Below are positions 8,660 to 18,433 of a stretch of DNA of 64,000 nucleotides, piece after piece. The notes below the pieces were generated by a model, which was given only the letters and a program-made list of their open reading frames with translations, had not been told where the DNA came from and ran no database searches. Numbering within the stretch: the first letter of the stretch is position 1; each line of letters begins with the position of its first letter. The position numbers and the translations under genes were made by a program. The DNA is taken from contig NZ_AP018724.1 of NCBI RefSeq assembly GCF_004001245.1, forward strand, positions 1,666,501-1,730,500, written 5' to 3'. This DNA is from Sulfurivermis fontis. GTDB lineage: Bacteria; Pseudomonadota; Gammaproteobacteria; Thiohalomonadales; Thiohalomonadaceae.

Positions 8660-8735
<76 letters not shown>

Positions 8736-8748
8736 GAAAGGAAGCGCC

Positions 8749-8776
8749 ATTTTAATGAAATAGCGCCCTCTGTCAA
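8749..8776 (-). promoter_or_regulatory. Sigma70 promoter of the tRNA-Ala/Glu cluster
   Basis: Minus-strand TTGACA (8771-8776), a 16-bp spacer and TAAAAT (8749-8754), ending 13 bp before the tRNA-Ala 5' end; close to consensus. Confidence 0.7.
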
Positions 8777-8796
8777 GCAGGGATTCCAGGCTTTTT

Positions 8797-10497
8797 TCAA
8801 TCACCCTGCTGCTCGATCTTCGCCCAGGAATCGCGCAGCGTTACCGTGCGATTCCAAATGGCCGTACCATCGGCAGCGCGTTGCGCATCGAGGCAAAAAT
8901 ACCCTTCACGCTCGAACTGGAAGGTGTCCCCGGGCCGGGCTTCGGCCAGCACCGGCTCCAGATAGCAGCGGGTCAGCGTGCGCAGCGAATCGGCATTGAG
9001 AAAGTCCTTGTAGTCCTTGCCCTCCTTCGCCGCCGCCGCATCGGGGTTCGGCACGCTGAACAGGCGATCGTACAGGCGCACCTCGGCCGCCACCGCATGA
9101 CGCGCGGACACCCAATGGATCACGCCCTTGATCTTGCGCCCTTCCGGATTGACGCCGAGCGTGGCCGGGTCGTAGCTGCACCGCAGCTCGATCACCTCGC
9201 CCTGTGCGTTCTTGATCACCTGCTCGCAGCGGATGACATAGGCGTTGCGCAGACGCACCTCGCCGCCGGGCACCAGGCGCTTGTATTTGGGCGGCGGCAC
9301 CTCACGGAAGTCTTCGGCATCGATGTAGACCTCACGGCAAAACGGCAGCTGGCGGCTGCCCATGGAATCGTCCTGTGGATGGTTGGCGCAGTCCAACATC
9401 TCCACCTGATCTTCCGGATAGTTCTCGATCACTACCTTGAGCGGACGCAACACCGCCATACGGCGCGGCGCATGCACGTTGAGGTCTTCACGCACACAAT
9501 TCTCCAGCAGGCTCATCTCCACCGTGTTGTCGGACTTGCTGATGCCGATGCGATCGCAGAAATCGCGCACTGCGGCCGGGGTATAGCCGCGGCGGCGCAT
9601 ACCGGCGATGGTGGGCATGCGCGGATCGTCCCAACCCTCGACGAAACCTTCATCCACCAGCTGGGTCAGCTTGCGCTTGCTCATCACCGTGTATTGCAGG
9701 TTGAGGCGCGAGAACTCAATCTGCTGCGGATGACAGGGGATGGTGATGTTGTCCAGCACCCAGTCGTACAACGGACGATGGTCCTCGAACTCCAGGGTGC
9801 AGAGGGAATGGGTGATGCCCTCCAGCGCGTCGGAGATCGGATGGGTATAGTCGTACATCGGATAGATGCACCACTCGGCACCGGTCTGGTGATGGATCAC
9901 GCCGTGGCGGATGCGGTACAGCGTCGGATCGCGCAGATTGATGTTGGGCGACGCCATATCGATCTTGGCACGCAGCACGCGGGCGCCGTCGGGGAACTCG
10001 CCGGCCCGCATGCGCCGGAACAGGTCCAGGTTTTCCGCCACCGACCGGTTACGGTAGGGACTGTCCTTGCCGGGCTGGGTGAGCGTGCCACGGTAGGCGC
10101 GCGTCTCCTCCGCCGACAGATCGCAGACATAGGCCAGGCCCTTCTCGATCAGCTCTACCGCAAACTGGTACAACTGCTCGAAATAATCGGAGGCGTAGTA
10201 CACCTTGTCGCCCCAGGAAAAGCCGAGCCAACGCACGTCATTCTTGATCGACTCGACGAACTCGATGTTCTCCTTGTGCGGATTGGTGTCGTCGAAACGC
10301 AGGTTGCAGGTGCCGTTATAATCGCGTGCGATGCCGAAATTCAGGCAAATGGACTTGGCATGGCCGATGTGCAGATAGCCGTTGGGTTCGGGCGGAAAGC
10401 GCGTGGCGACGCGGCCGCCGTTCTTGCCCGCCGCCAGATCCTGGTCGATGATCTGGCGGATAAAGTTGCTGGGGGCGCTGGTGTCGTTACTGCCCAT
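8797..10497 (-). CDS. glnS: Glutaminyl-tRNA synthetase
   Basis: A 566-residue class I synthetase that attaches Gln to tRNA-Gln. The HIGH signature is in [14 protein letters not shown] (about residues 36-49), the KMSKS equivalent is [11 protein letters not shown] near 275, and the C-terminal half carries the anticodon-binding beta-barrels. Length matches the bacterial family. It lies 39 bp downstream of gltX on the same strand, so both may be cotranscribed. The presence of both enzymes argues for direct Gln charging rather than sole reliance on the GatCAB route. Confidence 0.97.
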   Translation of the reverse strand: MGSNDTSAPSNFIRQIIDQDLAAGKNGGRVATRFPPEPNGYLHIGHAKSICLNFGIARDYNGTCNLRFDDTNPHKENIEFVESIKNDVRWLGFSWGDKVYYASDYFEQLYQFAVELIEKGLAYVCDLSAEETRAYRGTLTQPGKDSPYRNRSVAENLDLFRRMRAGEFPDGARVLRAKIDMASPNINLRDPTLYRIRHGVIHHQTGAEWCIYPMYDYTHPISDALEGITHSLCTLEFEDHRPLYDWVLDNITIPCHPQQIEFSRLNLQYTVMSKRKLTQLVDEGFVEGWDDPRMPTIAGMRRRGYTPAAVRDFCDRIGISKSDNTVEMSLLENCVREDLNVHAPRRMAVLRPLKVVIENYPEDQVEMLDCANHPQDDSMGSRQLPFCREVYIDAEDFREVPPPKYKRLVPGGEVRLRNAYVIRCEQVIKNAQGEVIELRCSYDPATLGVNPEGRKIKGVIHWVSARHAVAAEVRLYDRLFSVPNPDAAAAKEGKDYKDFLNADSLRTLTRCYLEPVLAEARPGDTFQFEREGYFCLDAQRAADGTAIWNRTVTLRDSWAKIEQQGD

Positions 10498-10535
10498 GCT
10501 GGTGTATTCCTTGTCGATGCTTCTTCAAGCGGTAA

Positions 10536-11945
10536 TCAGTTGTCTTCGGCGCGGGTGCGGATGAAATCCACCGCGCGGTCGATGCGACGCAAGGTTGCCT
10601 CGCGCCCCAGCAGGTGCAGGGTCACGTCGATACCCGGCGAGGCGGCGGCACCGACCACGGCCACACGCAGCGGCTGTGCCAATTTGCCCATCTTGAGTTC
10701 CATGGCCGTGGCCACCTGTTCCACCGCCGCATGCAGCGCCTGCGGTTCCCACTCCGGCAACTGCGCCAGAGCCTCGCGTACCTTGAGCAACGGCTCCAGC
10801 GCCACCGGGCGCAAGTGCTTCTTCGCGGCATCGGCGTCGTAATCCTCGAAATCGCGGTACAGCCAGGCCGCCTGCGCCGCCATCTCGGCCAGGGTTTTGG
10901 TGCGCTCGGCGTAGGCCTGCACCACCACCACCGGATCGGGCCCCTGGCTGGGGTCGATGCCCAGCTTGCCGAGCTGATAGCGCAGATGGTGCGCCACCTG
11001 CACCGGATCCATGGTCTTCATGTAGTGCTGATTGAGCCACTGCAGCTTGCTCATGTTGAGCGCCGAGGCCGAGTTGTTGATCTCGGTGATATCAAACAGC
11101 TGGATCAGTTCGTCGAGGGTAAAGATTTCCTGGTCGCCATGCGACCAGCCGAGGCGCGCCAGGTAGTTGAGCAATGCCTGCGGCAGATAGCCTTCCTCGC
11201 GGTAGTCGGTGACGCTGGCGGCGCCGTGGCGCTTGGACAGCTTCTGGCCATCCTCGCCCAGGATCATCGGCAAGTGGGCATAGGTCGGTGGTTCCACGCC
11301 GAGGGCGCGCAGGATGTTGATCTGACGCGGGGTATTGTTGAGATGGTCGTCGCCGCGGATGACATGGGTGATCCCCATGTCCATATCGTCCACCACCACC
11401 ACGAAGTTATAGGTGGGGCTGCCGTCGCTGCGTTTGATGATCAGGTCGTCCAACTCGTCGTTGCTGAACACCACCTTGCCACGCACCAGGTCGTTCACCA
11501 CCACGGCACCACCCACCGGATTACGGAAGCGGATCACGTGCGGCTCATCGGGGCTCACATGTTGACCGCGGCAACGACCGTCATACCGCGGCTTCTGCTT
11601 GTTGGCCATCTGCTCCTCACGCAGCGCCTCCAGGCGCTCCTTGGAGCAGTTGCAGCGGTAGGCCAGGCCCTGGGCCAACATCTGCTGAATCACTTCCTCA
11701 TAACGGTCGAAGCGGTGGGTCTGGAAGAAAGGCCCCTCGTCATATTCCAGACCGAGCCAGGTCATACCCTCCAGGATCACGTTCACCGATTCCGCCGTGG
11801 AGCGTTCCAGGTCGGTGTCCTCGATGCGCAGCACGAACTTGCCGCCGTGGCGGCGGGCATACAGCCAGGAAAACAGCGCCGTGCGCGCGCCACCGATATG
11901 CAGATAGCCGGTCGGGCTGGGGGCAAAACGGGTCTTGATCATCAT
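10536..11945 (-). CDS. gltX: Glutamyl-tRNA synthetase
   Basis: A 469-residue discriminating-type GluRS charging tRNA-Glu. HIGH-like motif [16 protein letters not shown] starts near residue 10, a Cys cluster (CNCSKERL...) resembling the zinc-binding insertion follows near 100, and the KMSKS equivalent is [11 protein letters not shown] near 240. The ATG pair at 11945/11942 gives the conserved [13 protein letters not shown]-terminus; the open frame further upstream has no family match. No strong Shine-Dalgarno is visible. A psiE-like gene ends 16 bp upstream on the same strand, and glnS follows. Confidence 0.97.
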   Translation of the reverse strand: MMIKTRFAPSPTGYLHIGGARTALFSWLYARRHGGKFVLRIEDTDLERSTAESVNVILEGMTWLGLEYDEGPFFQTHRFDRYEEVIQQMLAQGLAYRCNCSKERLEALREEQMANKQKPRYDGRCRGQHVSPDEPHVIRFRNPVGGAVVVNDLVRGKVVFSNDELDDLIIKRSDGSPTYNFVVVVDDMDMGITHVIRGDDHLNNTPRQINILRALGVEPPTYAHLPMILGEDGQKLSKRHGAASVTDYREEGYLPQALLNYLARLGWSHGDQEIFTLDELIQLFDITEINNSASALNMSKLQWLNQHYMKTMDPVQVAHHLRYQLGKLGIDPSQGPDPVVVVQAYAERTKTLAEMAAQAAWLYRDFEDYDADAAKKHLRPVALEPLLKVREALAQLPEWEPQALHAAVEQVATAMELKMGKLAQPLRVAVVGAAASPGIDVTLHLLGREATLRRIDRAVDFIRTRAEDN

Positions 11946-11961
11946 AGAAAATTCAACGTGC

Positions 11962-12378
11962 TCAGGGTTTATCGGCCTCGCGGCCACTCGTCTCATAGGG
12001 AAAACGCACATGCCCGTAGCGCACTATCAACACGGCCAGGCCGAGCAGCAGGATCGCCACCGCCACCGCCAGCATGCGCCACTCATCCAGCTCTTTCATG
12101 TCCAGGATCAGGTAACGCGCCAAGGCCACCATGCCGATATATAACGGCATACGCACCGGTAACTGGCCGGACTGCCAATAGGCGTTCACCATGGCCACCA
12201 CTTCCAGGTAGATGAACAGCAGCAGCAGGTCGGCCAGATGTACGCTGCGCGCACCTATCATGTGGGCCACCTCGCCCGCCGCCGCCACCAGCGTCGCCAG
12301 CAGGATCAGCAGCAGACCGGCATCCTCGATTAACCGGACCAGACGCCGCCCTGCGCGCTGCAATTTTTCCTCGGCCAT
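11962..12378 (-). CDS. psiE: PsiE-like phosphate-starvation-inducible membrane protein
   Basis: A 138-residue inner-membrane protein with four hydrophobic helices, consistent with the PsiE family; the middle segment ([17 protein letters not shown], then [19 protein letters not shown]) is characteristic. Molecular function is unknown; PsiE is phosphate-starvation induced in E. coli. ATG at 12378 follows an AGGTGG ribosome site; a longer start at 12396 lacks one. It reads into gltX with a 16-bp gap. Confidence 0.78.
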   Translation of the reverse strand: MAEEKLQRAGRRLVRLIEDAGLLLILLATLVAAAGEVAHMIGARSVHLADLLLLFIYLEVVAMVNAYWQSGQLPVRMPLYIGMVALARYLILDMKELDEWRMLAVAVAILLLGLAVLIVRYGHVRFPYETSGREADKP

Positions 12379-12490
12379 CTCCCCCCACCTCATCATGTAA
12401 GCAGACCGGCCTGTAGGCGCGGCATCACCAACGCAAAAAGGCGGCCATTATACCCTCCGGCAACGACGCCGGCGCAGAACGAAAAAGAGT

Positions 12491-12519
12491 TTGACGCTAA
12501 CCAAGGGCCTTATTATGAT
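12491..12519 (+). promoter_or_regulatory. Sigma70 promoter of tRNA-Val(CAC)
   Basis: TTGACG (12491-12496), a 17-bp spacer and TATGAT (12514-12519), followed by a GC-rich discriminator (GCGACCC) as expected for a growth-rate-controlled stable RNA promoter. Confidence 0.75.
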
Positions 12520-12534
12520 AGCGACCCTCTCGAC

Positions 12535-12609
12535 GGGCGGTTAGCTCAGTGGTAGAGCACTGCCTTCACACGGCAGGGGTCACAAGTTCAAGCCTTGTAC
12601 CGCCCACCA
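12535..12609 (+). tRNA. tRNA-Val (anticodon CAC)
   Basis: 75-nt cloverleaf GGGCGGTTAGCTCAGTGG..., anticodon stem CTGCC/GGCAG enclosing loop TTCACAC with anticodon CAC, T-arm CAAGTTCAAGCCTTG, encoded CCA. It decodes GTG; a second isoacceptor (TAC) is at 36148. Confidence 0.95.
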
Positions 12610-12635
12610 AATAAAATCAATCAGTTATACTCAGT

Positions 12636-12667
12636 CAAGCCCCGCCCCGTGCGGGGCTTGGTGTTTT
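12636..12667 (+). terminator. Terminator of tRNA-Val(CAC)
   Basis: CAAGCCCCG/CGGGGCTTG perfect 9-bp stem, short loop, then GTGTTTT, beginning 27 bp after the tRNA. Confidence 0.75.
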
Positions 12668-12737
12668 CATGGCATACCTCGTCCCCGCCGGGGATGCACT
12701 CTGCCCGCGGCACTGATGTGTCAGGAGGAGAGATACC

Positions 12738-13005
12738 ATGCCTCACTCCTCACAAGCGCCCATCAAACGGCATAGGCCGGCGATGGCTATCGCGTGTTGG
12801 TCGAACGGCTGTGGCCACGCGGATTGCGGCGGGAGGCACTGCGCGAGGATGAATGGCTGAAGGAGGCAATAGCATCTGCTGGACTACACCCGCTGGCGCA
12901 GCGGTCCCGTCCAGCCATCGTCGCCCTGCTCGATGCTGTCAATGACCGGCGACACAACAATGCCGCTGTAGTGAACCCATATCTGAAACTGCTGAAAAAA
13001 GCGCT
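12738..13005 (+). pseudogene. Decayed DUF488-family gene
   Basis: Starts with a strong ribosome site (AGGAGG) and ATG at 12738 reading MPHSSQAPIKR. The DUF488 core then continues in a different frame as GDGYRVLVERLWPRGLRR and REDEWLKE. After a deletion the C-terminal signature RRHNNAAVVNPYL appears near 12945-12985. So at least one frameshift and an internal deletion have occurred. DUF488 proteins are about 115-130 residues and of unclear role. The remnant runs toward the 3' end of the convergent NnrS-like gene. Confidence 0.75.
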
Positions 13006-13011
13006 GCCGAC

Positions 13012-14091
13012 CTATTCGCGGGCGCCACGGATCACGCTGCTGATGGTACTGAGGATGAACAGCAGTAGGGCCAGGGCATTGGCCACGCCACCCAGGGCGA
13101 CGAGGCGAGTATCGGCCAGAACGTCGCCGGCCAGCCGCAACAGCAGCGAGGCGTGCAGCACCAACAGCGGCAGATAAAAGGTCCAGTGCCAGGGCATACG
13201 TACGTGCACCACGGCGGGAAAGATGATCGGCGCATGGCCGAACACCATTGCGAACACGAAACCCAGTAGCAGCGCATGCAGCACCGCATCGTAGCCGGGA
13301 GCGTGCAGGCCGCCACTGGCCAGCAGAATCACCCCGGACAGCGCCAGCCAGCCATAACCGGACAGCAGACACACCGCGATGAAGCGGGTCAACCCATGCT
13401 CACGTACGGTGCGGCGGGCGATATCCTGGCGCAGCAGCCACAATGCCAAGGCCAACAGCCCCAGTCCATAGAGCAGCTCCGCTCGCTGCAGCACTACCGC
13501 CACACTGCCCGACAACAGCAGCAGCACGACCAGCAGGAAAACCTGCCGTGCGCGCTGCGACAGCGGCAGGAAGCGCGACAGCTCCAGACGCTCGCCGGCA
13601 ATGGTGAGCACCAGGAAATTGCCCCACAGCGCCACGACCTGCGACGGTGGCGCCCCGCCCAGCCACAGCAGATTACCGAGCAGACAGCTGGCCGCGCCCA
13701 GGGCCAGCGTCACGGTAAACAGCTCACGTTGACGGCGCACGACGCGCAGGGTTGCCGTCAGCAACAGCGCACTGCCGCCGCTCAGCAGGATGGCCCCGGC
13801 CTGCCACGGCCCGCCCAGCAGGAGCACACCGCCGCCGGCGCCAGACATCAGTGGCGCGGCATAGGCCCAGCGCCGTCCCAGGGCCACGGCACGTTCCAGG
13901 CCTATCACCGTGCCGAAGAAGCCGCAGATCATCAGCGGGCCATGCAGCGCCAGCGCCTGCGCCGACGGCAGCGGTACCGCCCAGCCCAGCCGCGCCAGCC
14001 CACCCAGGATGCCGCTGAGCAGGGACAGAAAGCCCAGGATCAACAAGGGCACGCGCAGTGCGACCGGCAGATCGCCCACCCGACCAGGCAT
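13012..14091 (-). CDS. NnrS-like polytopic membrane protein
   Basis: A 359-residue protein with about 11-12 hydrophobic helices. Conserved-looking His motifs inside helices, LHGPLMICGFFGTVIGLERA and FGHAPIIFPAVVHV, suggest a heme/metal-binding membrane protein of the NnrS type, which is linked to nitric oxide stress tolerance and denitrification. I am confident of topology, less of the family. ATG at 14091 is preferred because GGGAG lies 8 bases upstream, inside the end of the DUF59 gene. The two genes overlap or abut and are probably coupled. Nearby norE/norF-like genes fit an NO-related role. Confidence 0.65.
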   Translation of the reverse strand: MPGRVGDLPVALRVPLLILGFLSLLSGILGGLARLGWAVPLPSAQALALHGPLMICGFFGTVIGLERAVALGRRWAYAAPLMSGAGGGVLLLGGPWQAGAILLSGGSALLLTATLRVVRRQRELFTVTLALGAASCLLGNLLWLGGAPPSQVVALWGNFLVLTIAGERLELSRFLPLSQRARQVFLLVVLLLLSGSVAVVLQRAELLYGLGLLALALWLLRQDIARRTVREHGLTRFIAVCLLSGYGWLALSGVILLASGGLHAPGYDAVLHALLLGFVFAMVFGHAPIIFPAVVHVRMPWHWTFYLPLLVLHASLLLRLAGDVLADTRLVALGGVANALALLLFILSTISSVIRGARE

Positions 14092-14096
14092 CGTGC

Positions 14097-14420
14097 TCAC
14101 TCCCAACCAAAGCGCCGACGCGCCTCGACACTCATCCGCTGGGGGCTCCACGCCGGCTCCCATACCAGGCGCACCTCGACCGTCGTCCCCTGCGGCGTCA
14201 CCGCCGTCAGCGCACGCCGGGCATCATCGGTGATCATCTCGCCCAGCGGACAGGCGGGCGTGGTCATGGTGAGGTCAACGGCGACGCGTCCGGGCTCGAT
14301 GGTCAGGCCGTAGACCAAACCGAGGTCGACCACATTCATACCCACCTCGGGGTCGTTCACGGTACGCAGGGCCGCCAGCACGGTGGCCTCGTCCGGCATG
14401 GTTGGCGGGGATTCGGTCAT
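14097..14420 (-). CDS. DUF59/MIP18-family Fe-S assembly factor (SufT/PaaD-like)
   Basis: A 107-residue single-domain protein of the DUF59 family. The core VNDPEVGMNVVDLGLVYG and the conserved cysteine in TTPACPLGE (near residue 60) match SufT/PaaD/MIP18-like factors involved in Fe-S cluster maturation. The C-terminal VRLVWEPAWSPQRMS is also typical. It is followed directly by the NnrS-like gene. A partial FNR-type box (TTGAT-N4-GACAA, 14488-14501) lies about 70 bp upstream, hinting at anaerobic or NO-linked expression. Confidence 0.85.
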   Translation of the reverse strand: MTESPPTMPDEATVLAALRTVNDPEVGMNVVDLGLVYGLTIEPGRVAVDLTMTTPACPLGEMITDDARRALTAVTPQGTTVEVRLVWEPAWSPQRMSVEARRRFGWE

Positions 14421-14487
14421 CTAACACTCACCATGGTTCACGATAGCCGGGAGGCTATGAATCTAGCCAATGCCGCCACCGGCGTAC

Positions 14488-14501
14488 TTGATCAAGGACA
14501 A
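14488..14501. promoter_or_regulatory. Possible FNR/DNR-type box upstream of the DUF59-nnrS pair
   Basis: TTGAT-CAAG-GACAA matches 8 of 10 consensus positions of TTGAT-N4-ATCAA and sits 68 bp before the DUF59 start codon. Confidence 0.4.
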
Positions 14502-14594
14502 CCGGCCAATGGGCAACACGATGCAGTGAGCGCATAGCTTACGGTGCAGCCACTATCCCGCGCGGTATTGCGCCTGGGCCTCAGCATCCCTTAG

Positions 14595-14799
14595 GGAAGG
14601 TCTGAATAAGTCCATCCTGGACTTCTCAGGTCGCTCCCGCTCCTCCCTGGGCTGAGCGACATAAGTCCATCCGTGGACAAAACCACGCCATGCGAAAAGT
14701 GTGATTTTCGCTTGGCTTCATTTTTCAACGACTTATCGTCGTTGAAAAATGGCGGCACATCCCTGTGCCGCGGAAGCTCTGAGCTTATTCAGAGCTTCT
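14595..14799 (-). mobile_element. IS5-type MITE, copy 3 (205 bp, long form, inverted)
   Basis: Long form: contains the extra 52 bp (GTCGC...GCGAC-containing segment) missing from copies 1 and 2. The left flank is TTAG, fitting YTAR. The right end is GCTTCT followed by GCGG rather than GCTTCC plus YTAR, so this end is diverged or rearranged and no duplication is visible. It abuts the wrecked response-regulator gene. Confidence 0.78.
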
Positions 14800-14805
14800 G
14801 CGGCA

Positions 14806-15040
14806 CCGGACTATCCTCACCCCAGGTCACGCGCACAATCTGCAGATGAGTACGCTCCAGCTCGCGCATCACCGCCTCCTGGCAGCTGATCTGCATCTAC
14901 TGGCAAGGTGACCGAGTGGACACGACGCAACGCCAGCTCCGCGGCAGCGAACGATTCGCTGGTGTAACGAGGCGACTTCAGCAGCCGTTACAGCGTGCGC
15001 AAGCGCCCGGTTCTTCATCCACCAGCAGAATGCGGTACAT
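14806..15040 (-). pseudogene. Remnant of a response-regulator gene
   Basis: A good ribosome site (GGAGGTGACG) and ATG at 15040, inside the end of the REC-HD-GYP gene, open MYRILLVDEEP, the start of a receiver domain. The frame then reaches a stop. In another phase, LRTL-stop-RLLKSPRYTSESFAAAELALRR continues the receiver fold, and a third piece QEAVMRELERTHLQIVRV follows before MITE copy 3. So the gene was the last member of an operon with the HD-GYP regulator and has decayed by frameshifts and truncation. The original output domain is not visible. Confidence 0.7.
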
Positions 15041-16385
15041 CGTCACCTCCCTCCGCCAGAACATGAACGATGAACTCCTGCTTTTCATCCTGCTGAAGTT
15101 CCCTGATCTTGTGCACCAGGATATCGTTCAACTTGTAGCCCTTGGTCAACAGCAGCACGCCATCGTGCCCCAGCAGGTCGCGCGACAAGACCATTCCCGC
15201 CCGCAACTCCGCCGGCGCCAGGCGCAACTCGCGTATCATCCCCTCGCCGCGTTCGCGCGCATCGAGCACGGCGATACAGACGTCGACCACAGTCCCGTCA
15301 TAGTGCTTGTTGCGCCGTTGCAGCAGAAAGGTACGGGCATCGAGCGGACTCAACTCCTCACCCAGCAGCGTGCCGGCACGCAAGCCGTCATAGTCATTGG
15401 CAACGGCCACGATGCGCGCACCCAGCGGGATCTTTTCGCCATAGAGTCCGTCAGGATACCCCTTGCCGTCGTACTGCTCGTGGTGGTGCCGGATGAATAG
15501 CCCCGTCTTCGACAAAGGCTCCATCCCCATCAGGATCGCCTGCCCGGTAATGGGGTGCTTCTCCACCACCTTGCGCTGGGCGGCATTCAGGTTGGCGGGA
15601 AGGAGGCGCAACAAGTCATCGGGCCAGGCCAGCTTGCCGATGTCGTGCAGCAGCCCGGCGAAATAAACATGGCGTACGTCGTCTTCATCCAGTTCCATGG
15701 AGACGGCTATCTCGCGCGCCAGCTCGCCGACCCGCTTGCCGTGGCCGCCGCCGGGCCCTTCACGCAATTGCACCAGATTTGCAAACACCGGAATGGCGGC
15801 GTAGTAGCTTTCCTGCAACTGCTCATAGGCCAGCTCCAGGAACATGTTGGTCTGGCGCAGCTCCTCGGTACGTGCCGCGACGATCTTCTCCAGATTGGCA
15901 TTGAGGTCCTTGAGCTCCTGGTTCTGGCGCTGCGTCAGCGCCAGCAGCCGATCGTGCTCCTCACGCAGCCGTTTCTGCTCCAAGGCATGTTGCACCGCCA
16001 GCTTGATTTCATTGTCTTCCCACGGCTTGCTGAAATAACTGTAGATATGTCCCTGATTGATGGCGGCGACGGTGGCATCGAGATCGGCATAACCGGTCAG
16101 CAGGATGCGCACCACCTGCGGCCAGCGCTGCGCTACCTGGGCCAGAAACTGCGCGCCGTCCATGTGCGGCATGCGCATGTCGGAGATCACCAGGTCGATG
16201 TGTTCCTGCTCCAGGATGGCCAGCGCTGCCGCGCCGCTTTCGGCGTTGTGCACCGTATAGCCCAGCGGGCGAAACAGGCGGCGCAAGGCCGCCAGGATGT
16301 TGGCCTCGTCATCCACCAGCAAAATCGAGACAGGCGCCTGGCTGGCCGGCACGGCTGCCCCCACTGCGTTTTCCTCTGCTGCCAT
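15015..16385 (-). CDS. Response regulator with HD-GYP domain (predicted c-di-GMP phosphodiesterase)
   Basis: A protein of about 456 residues. An N-terminal receiver (SILLVDDEAN, phospho-acceptor Asp in LVISDMRMP, Lys in YFSKPW) is followed by a coiled-coil linker (about 135-190). The HD-GYP domain then carries HDIGK and HHHEQYDGKGYP, and a C-terminal beta-rich tail ends the protein. Intact HD and GYP residues predict hydrolysis of cyclic di-GMP under control of a partner kinase not encoded here. ATG at 16385 has AGAGG upstream; an alternative ATG at 16409 adds 8 residues. It overlaps the start of the decayed response regulator by 26 bp. Confidence 0.9.
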   Translation of the reverse strand: MAAEENAVGAAVPASQAPVSILLVDDEANILAALRRLFRPLGYTVHNAESGAAALAILEQEHIDLVISDMRMPHMDGAQFLAQVAQRWPQVVRILLTGYADLDATVAAINQGHIYSYFSKPWEDNEIKLAVQHALEQKRLREEHDRLLALTQRQNQELKDLNANLEKIVAARTEELRQTNMFLELAYEQLQESYYAAIPVFANLVQLREGPGGGHGKRVGELAREIAVSMELDEDDVRHVYFAGLLHDIGKLAWPDDLLRLLPANLNAAQRKVVEKHPITGQAILMGMEPLSKTGLFIRHHHEQYDGKGYPDGLYGEKIPLGARIVAVANDYDGLRAGTLLGEELSPLDARTFLLQRRNKHYDGTVVDVCIAVLDARERGEGMIRELRLAPAELRAGMVLSRDLLGHDGVLLLTKGYKLNDILVHKIRELQQDEKQEFIVHVLAEGGDDVPHSAGG

Positions 16386-16409
16386 CACTTGCCTCTGCGC
16401 CTTGGTCAT

Positions 16410-16689
16410 GAGCGGGCCGCATCACGGCCTGCGACGACTTTTTCCTTGTCAGTATGTCCCGTCCACCGAGCATTGCCACAATACCACCGATACAGACCAG
16501 CCTCCCCGCTCGGCGCCACCCGGCAGGCTGGCCATCTGCTCGATAAATCCCATACAAACTATGCGACTAAACTACTGTCCGCCAGAGCCCCCTGGCACCC
16601 ACCCGGCGCAGGCGGTAACGTCTGTATTGCAGCAAAATAACCAAGTATTTGCATTGGGTTATTTTTCTGACATTTTATACTGAAAGATA
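16410..16689. other. Divergent intergenic region before the chemoreceptor
   Basis: No gene is supported here. An AT-rich 9-bp inverted repeat (AAAATAACC/GGTTATTTT, 16634-16665) is visible. It could be an operator or weak terminator. Promoters for the HD-GYP gene should lie in this stretch but none is convincing. Confidence 0.4.
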
Positions 16690-16716
16690 TACACTTGGTC
16701 CCAATTCAGCCGATAT
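16690..16716 (+). promoter_or_regulatory. Candidate sigma28 (FliA) promoter of the chemoreceptor gene
   Basis: TACACTTG (16690-16697), 11 bp, then GCCGATAT (16709-16716). This compares with TAAAGTTT-N11-GCCGATAA: the -10 matches 7 of 8, the -35 matches 5 of 8. The start codon is 71 bp downstream. Chemoreceptor genes are often FliA-dependent, which supports the call. Confidence 0.5.
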
Positions 16717-16786
16717 GCATGACTGAGACAGGGATTCTTTATGTCCCGCCCAGGAAGGGTCAGTCCATTCAGCGACAGGTAATGAC

Positions 16787-18370
16787 ATGAAAAAGAACTT
16801 CCCGATCACCGGCAATGAGGTGAATTACGCCGACAGCGCCAACATTCTCTCCACCACCGATCTCAAGGGCGCCATCACCTACGTCAACGACGACTTCATC
16901 AACATCAGCGGTTTCACCATCGATGAGCTGATGCACAAAAACCACAACGTGGTGCGCCACCCGGAAATGCCACCGGCGGCCTTCGAGGATCTCTGGTCCA
17001 CCGTCAAGTCCGGCAAGTCCTGGATGGGCATCGTGAAAAACCGCTGCAAGAACGGTGACCACTACTGGGTCAGCGCCTATGTCACACCGATCCTGCACAA
17101 CGGTCAGGTGGTGGAATACCAGTCGGTACGTACCAAACCCAAGCGCGAACTGGTGCAAAGGGCGGAACGTGTCTACGCCGATCTGATGGCGAGCCGGACA
17201 CCACTGGCATTGCGTATGCCGCGCCTCGGCCTCAAGTCCAAGACCGTCGCTGCCGTGGCCGTGGGCGTAGGTGCGGGCCTTGCCGCCGGCGTCGTCTTCG
17301 GCGCTGTGACCCTCCTCGGGGCGGCCATTGTCGGCGGCGTGGCACTGGCCGTCGGCGGTCTGTTGGGCGCCCTGGCCCTCTCCCCGATCTGCCAGGTTGT
17401 GGCCCATGCCCGCACCATTGCCAACAATCCGATAGGGCAATTGATCTATACCGATCGCCTGGACGAGGCAGGCCAAATCATGTTCGCCATGAAGATGTTG
17501 GAGGCCGAAGCAGGCGCCGTGGTGGGACGTATCTCCGATGCATCGCGGCAGTTGTCCGTCACGGCCGATAATCTGGTGACCGCTGTGGAGCACAGCAGCG
17601 AGGGCATCCGCCAACAGCAGAGCGAAACCGATCAGGTGGCGACGGCCATTACCGAAATGGCAGCCAGCGTGCAGGAAGTGGCGCGCAACGCCCAGAATAC
17701 CGCCGATGCCGCCGACAAGGCCGACGCCGAAGCCCGTGAAGGGCGTCAGGTGGTAGCCGACACCAGCGCCGCCATCGGTCGCCTCGCCGCAGAGGTGGAA
17801 AAGGCAGCGGGCGTCATCCAGCAGCTGGAAGCGCGCAGCAGCGAGATCACCTCGGTGCTCGATGTGATCCGCGGTATCGCCGAACAGACCAACCTGCTGG
17901 CACTGAACGCCGCCATCGAGGCCGCCCGTGCCGGCGAGCAGGGACGCGGCTTTGCCGTGGTCGCCGATGAGGTGCGCACCCTGGCCTCACGCACGCAGAA
18001 GTCGACGCAGGAAATCCAGGCGATGATCGAGAAGTTGCAGGAAGGCGCGCGCTCGGCCGTAAAGGTGATGCAGCACAGCCGTGAGCAGGCCGACAGCAGT
18101 GTGGAGCAGGCGCGCCATGCCGCCAGTTCGCTGGACAGCATTACCCGCAGCGTCAGCGTGATCACCGACATGAGTGCGCAAATCGCCACGGCTGTGGAGG
18201 AACAGAGTGCCGTAGGCGAAGAGATCAACCGCAACATCATCTCCATTCGCCACATTTCCGACTCCAACGCCCATACCGGCGCGGAAAGCGAACAGGCAGC
18301 ACAGAACGTCGCCCAGCTGGCCATGAGCCTGCAACAACTGGCACAGCAGTTCTGGTCCAAGCGCCGCTGA
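16787..18370 (+). CDS. PAS-domain methyl-accepting chemotaxis protein (Aer-like)
   Basis: A 527-residue chemoreceptor. An N-terminal PAS domain (about 15-115; [40 protein letters not shown]) suggests cytoplasmic sensing, with FAD as in Aer being likely but unproven. Two adjacent Gly/Ala/Val-rich membrane helices follow at about 150-200. The signalling hairpin has tip [16 protein letters not shown] and [13 protein letters not shown]. There is no periplasmic sensor domain, so it probably reports internal redox or energy state. CheV and CheW genes lie 2 kb downstream on the other strand. Confidence 0.93.
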   Translation: MKKNFPITGNEVNYADSANILSTTDLKGAITYVNDDFINISGFTIDELMHKNHNVVRHPEMPPAAFEDLWSTVKSGKSWMGIVKNRCKNGDHYWVSAYVTPILHNGQVVEYQSVRTKPKRELVQRAERVYADLMASRTPLALRMPRLGLKSKTVAAVAVGVGAGLAAGVVFGAVTLLGAAIVGGVALAVGGLLGALALSPICQVVAHARTIANNPIGQLIYTDRLDEAGQIMFAMKMLEAEAGAVVGRISDASRQLSVTADNLVTAVEHSSEGIRQQQSETDQVATAITEMAASVQEVARNAQNTADAADKADAEAREGRQVVADTSAAIGRLAAEVEKAAGVIQQLEARSSEITSVLDVIRGIAEQTNLLALNAAIEAARAGEQGRGFAVVADEVRTLASRTQKSTQEIQAMIEKLQEGARSAVKVMQHSREQADSSVEQARHAASSLDSITRSVSVITDMSAQIATAVEEQSAVGEEINRNIISIRHISDSNAHTGAESEQAAQNVAQLAMSLQQLAQQFWSKRR

Positions 18371-18433
18371 GTTATGCTGCGCCGTGACAGCCCGTTGCCA
18401 TATTGGCGACGAATTGTCATGAGGTGAACAGCC

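Noticed and set aside
12609-12740. Integrated element attachment site at tRNA-Val
   Set aside because: No integrase gene and no duplicated tRNA 3' end were found downstream.
16649-16681. Sigma70 boxes TTGCAT and TATACT before the chemoreceptor gene
   Set aside because: The spacer is 21 bp, too long; the sigma28-type site further down fits better.
16696-16711. GG-N10-GC match resembling a sigma54 promoter before the chemoreceptor gene
   Set aside because: Only the invariant dinucleotides match; the flanking consensus is poor and no dyad lies upstream.
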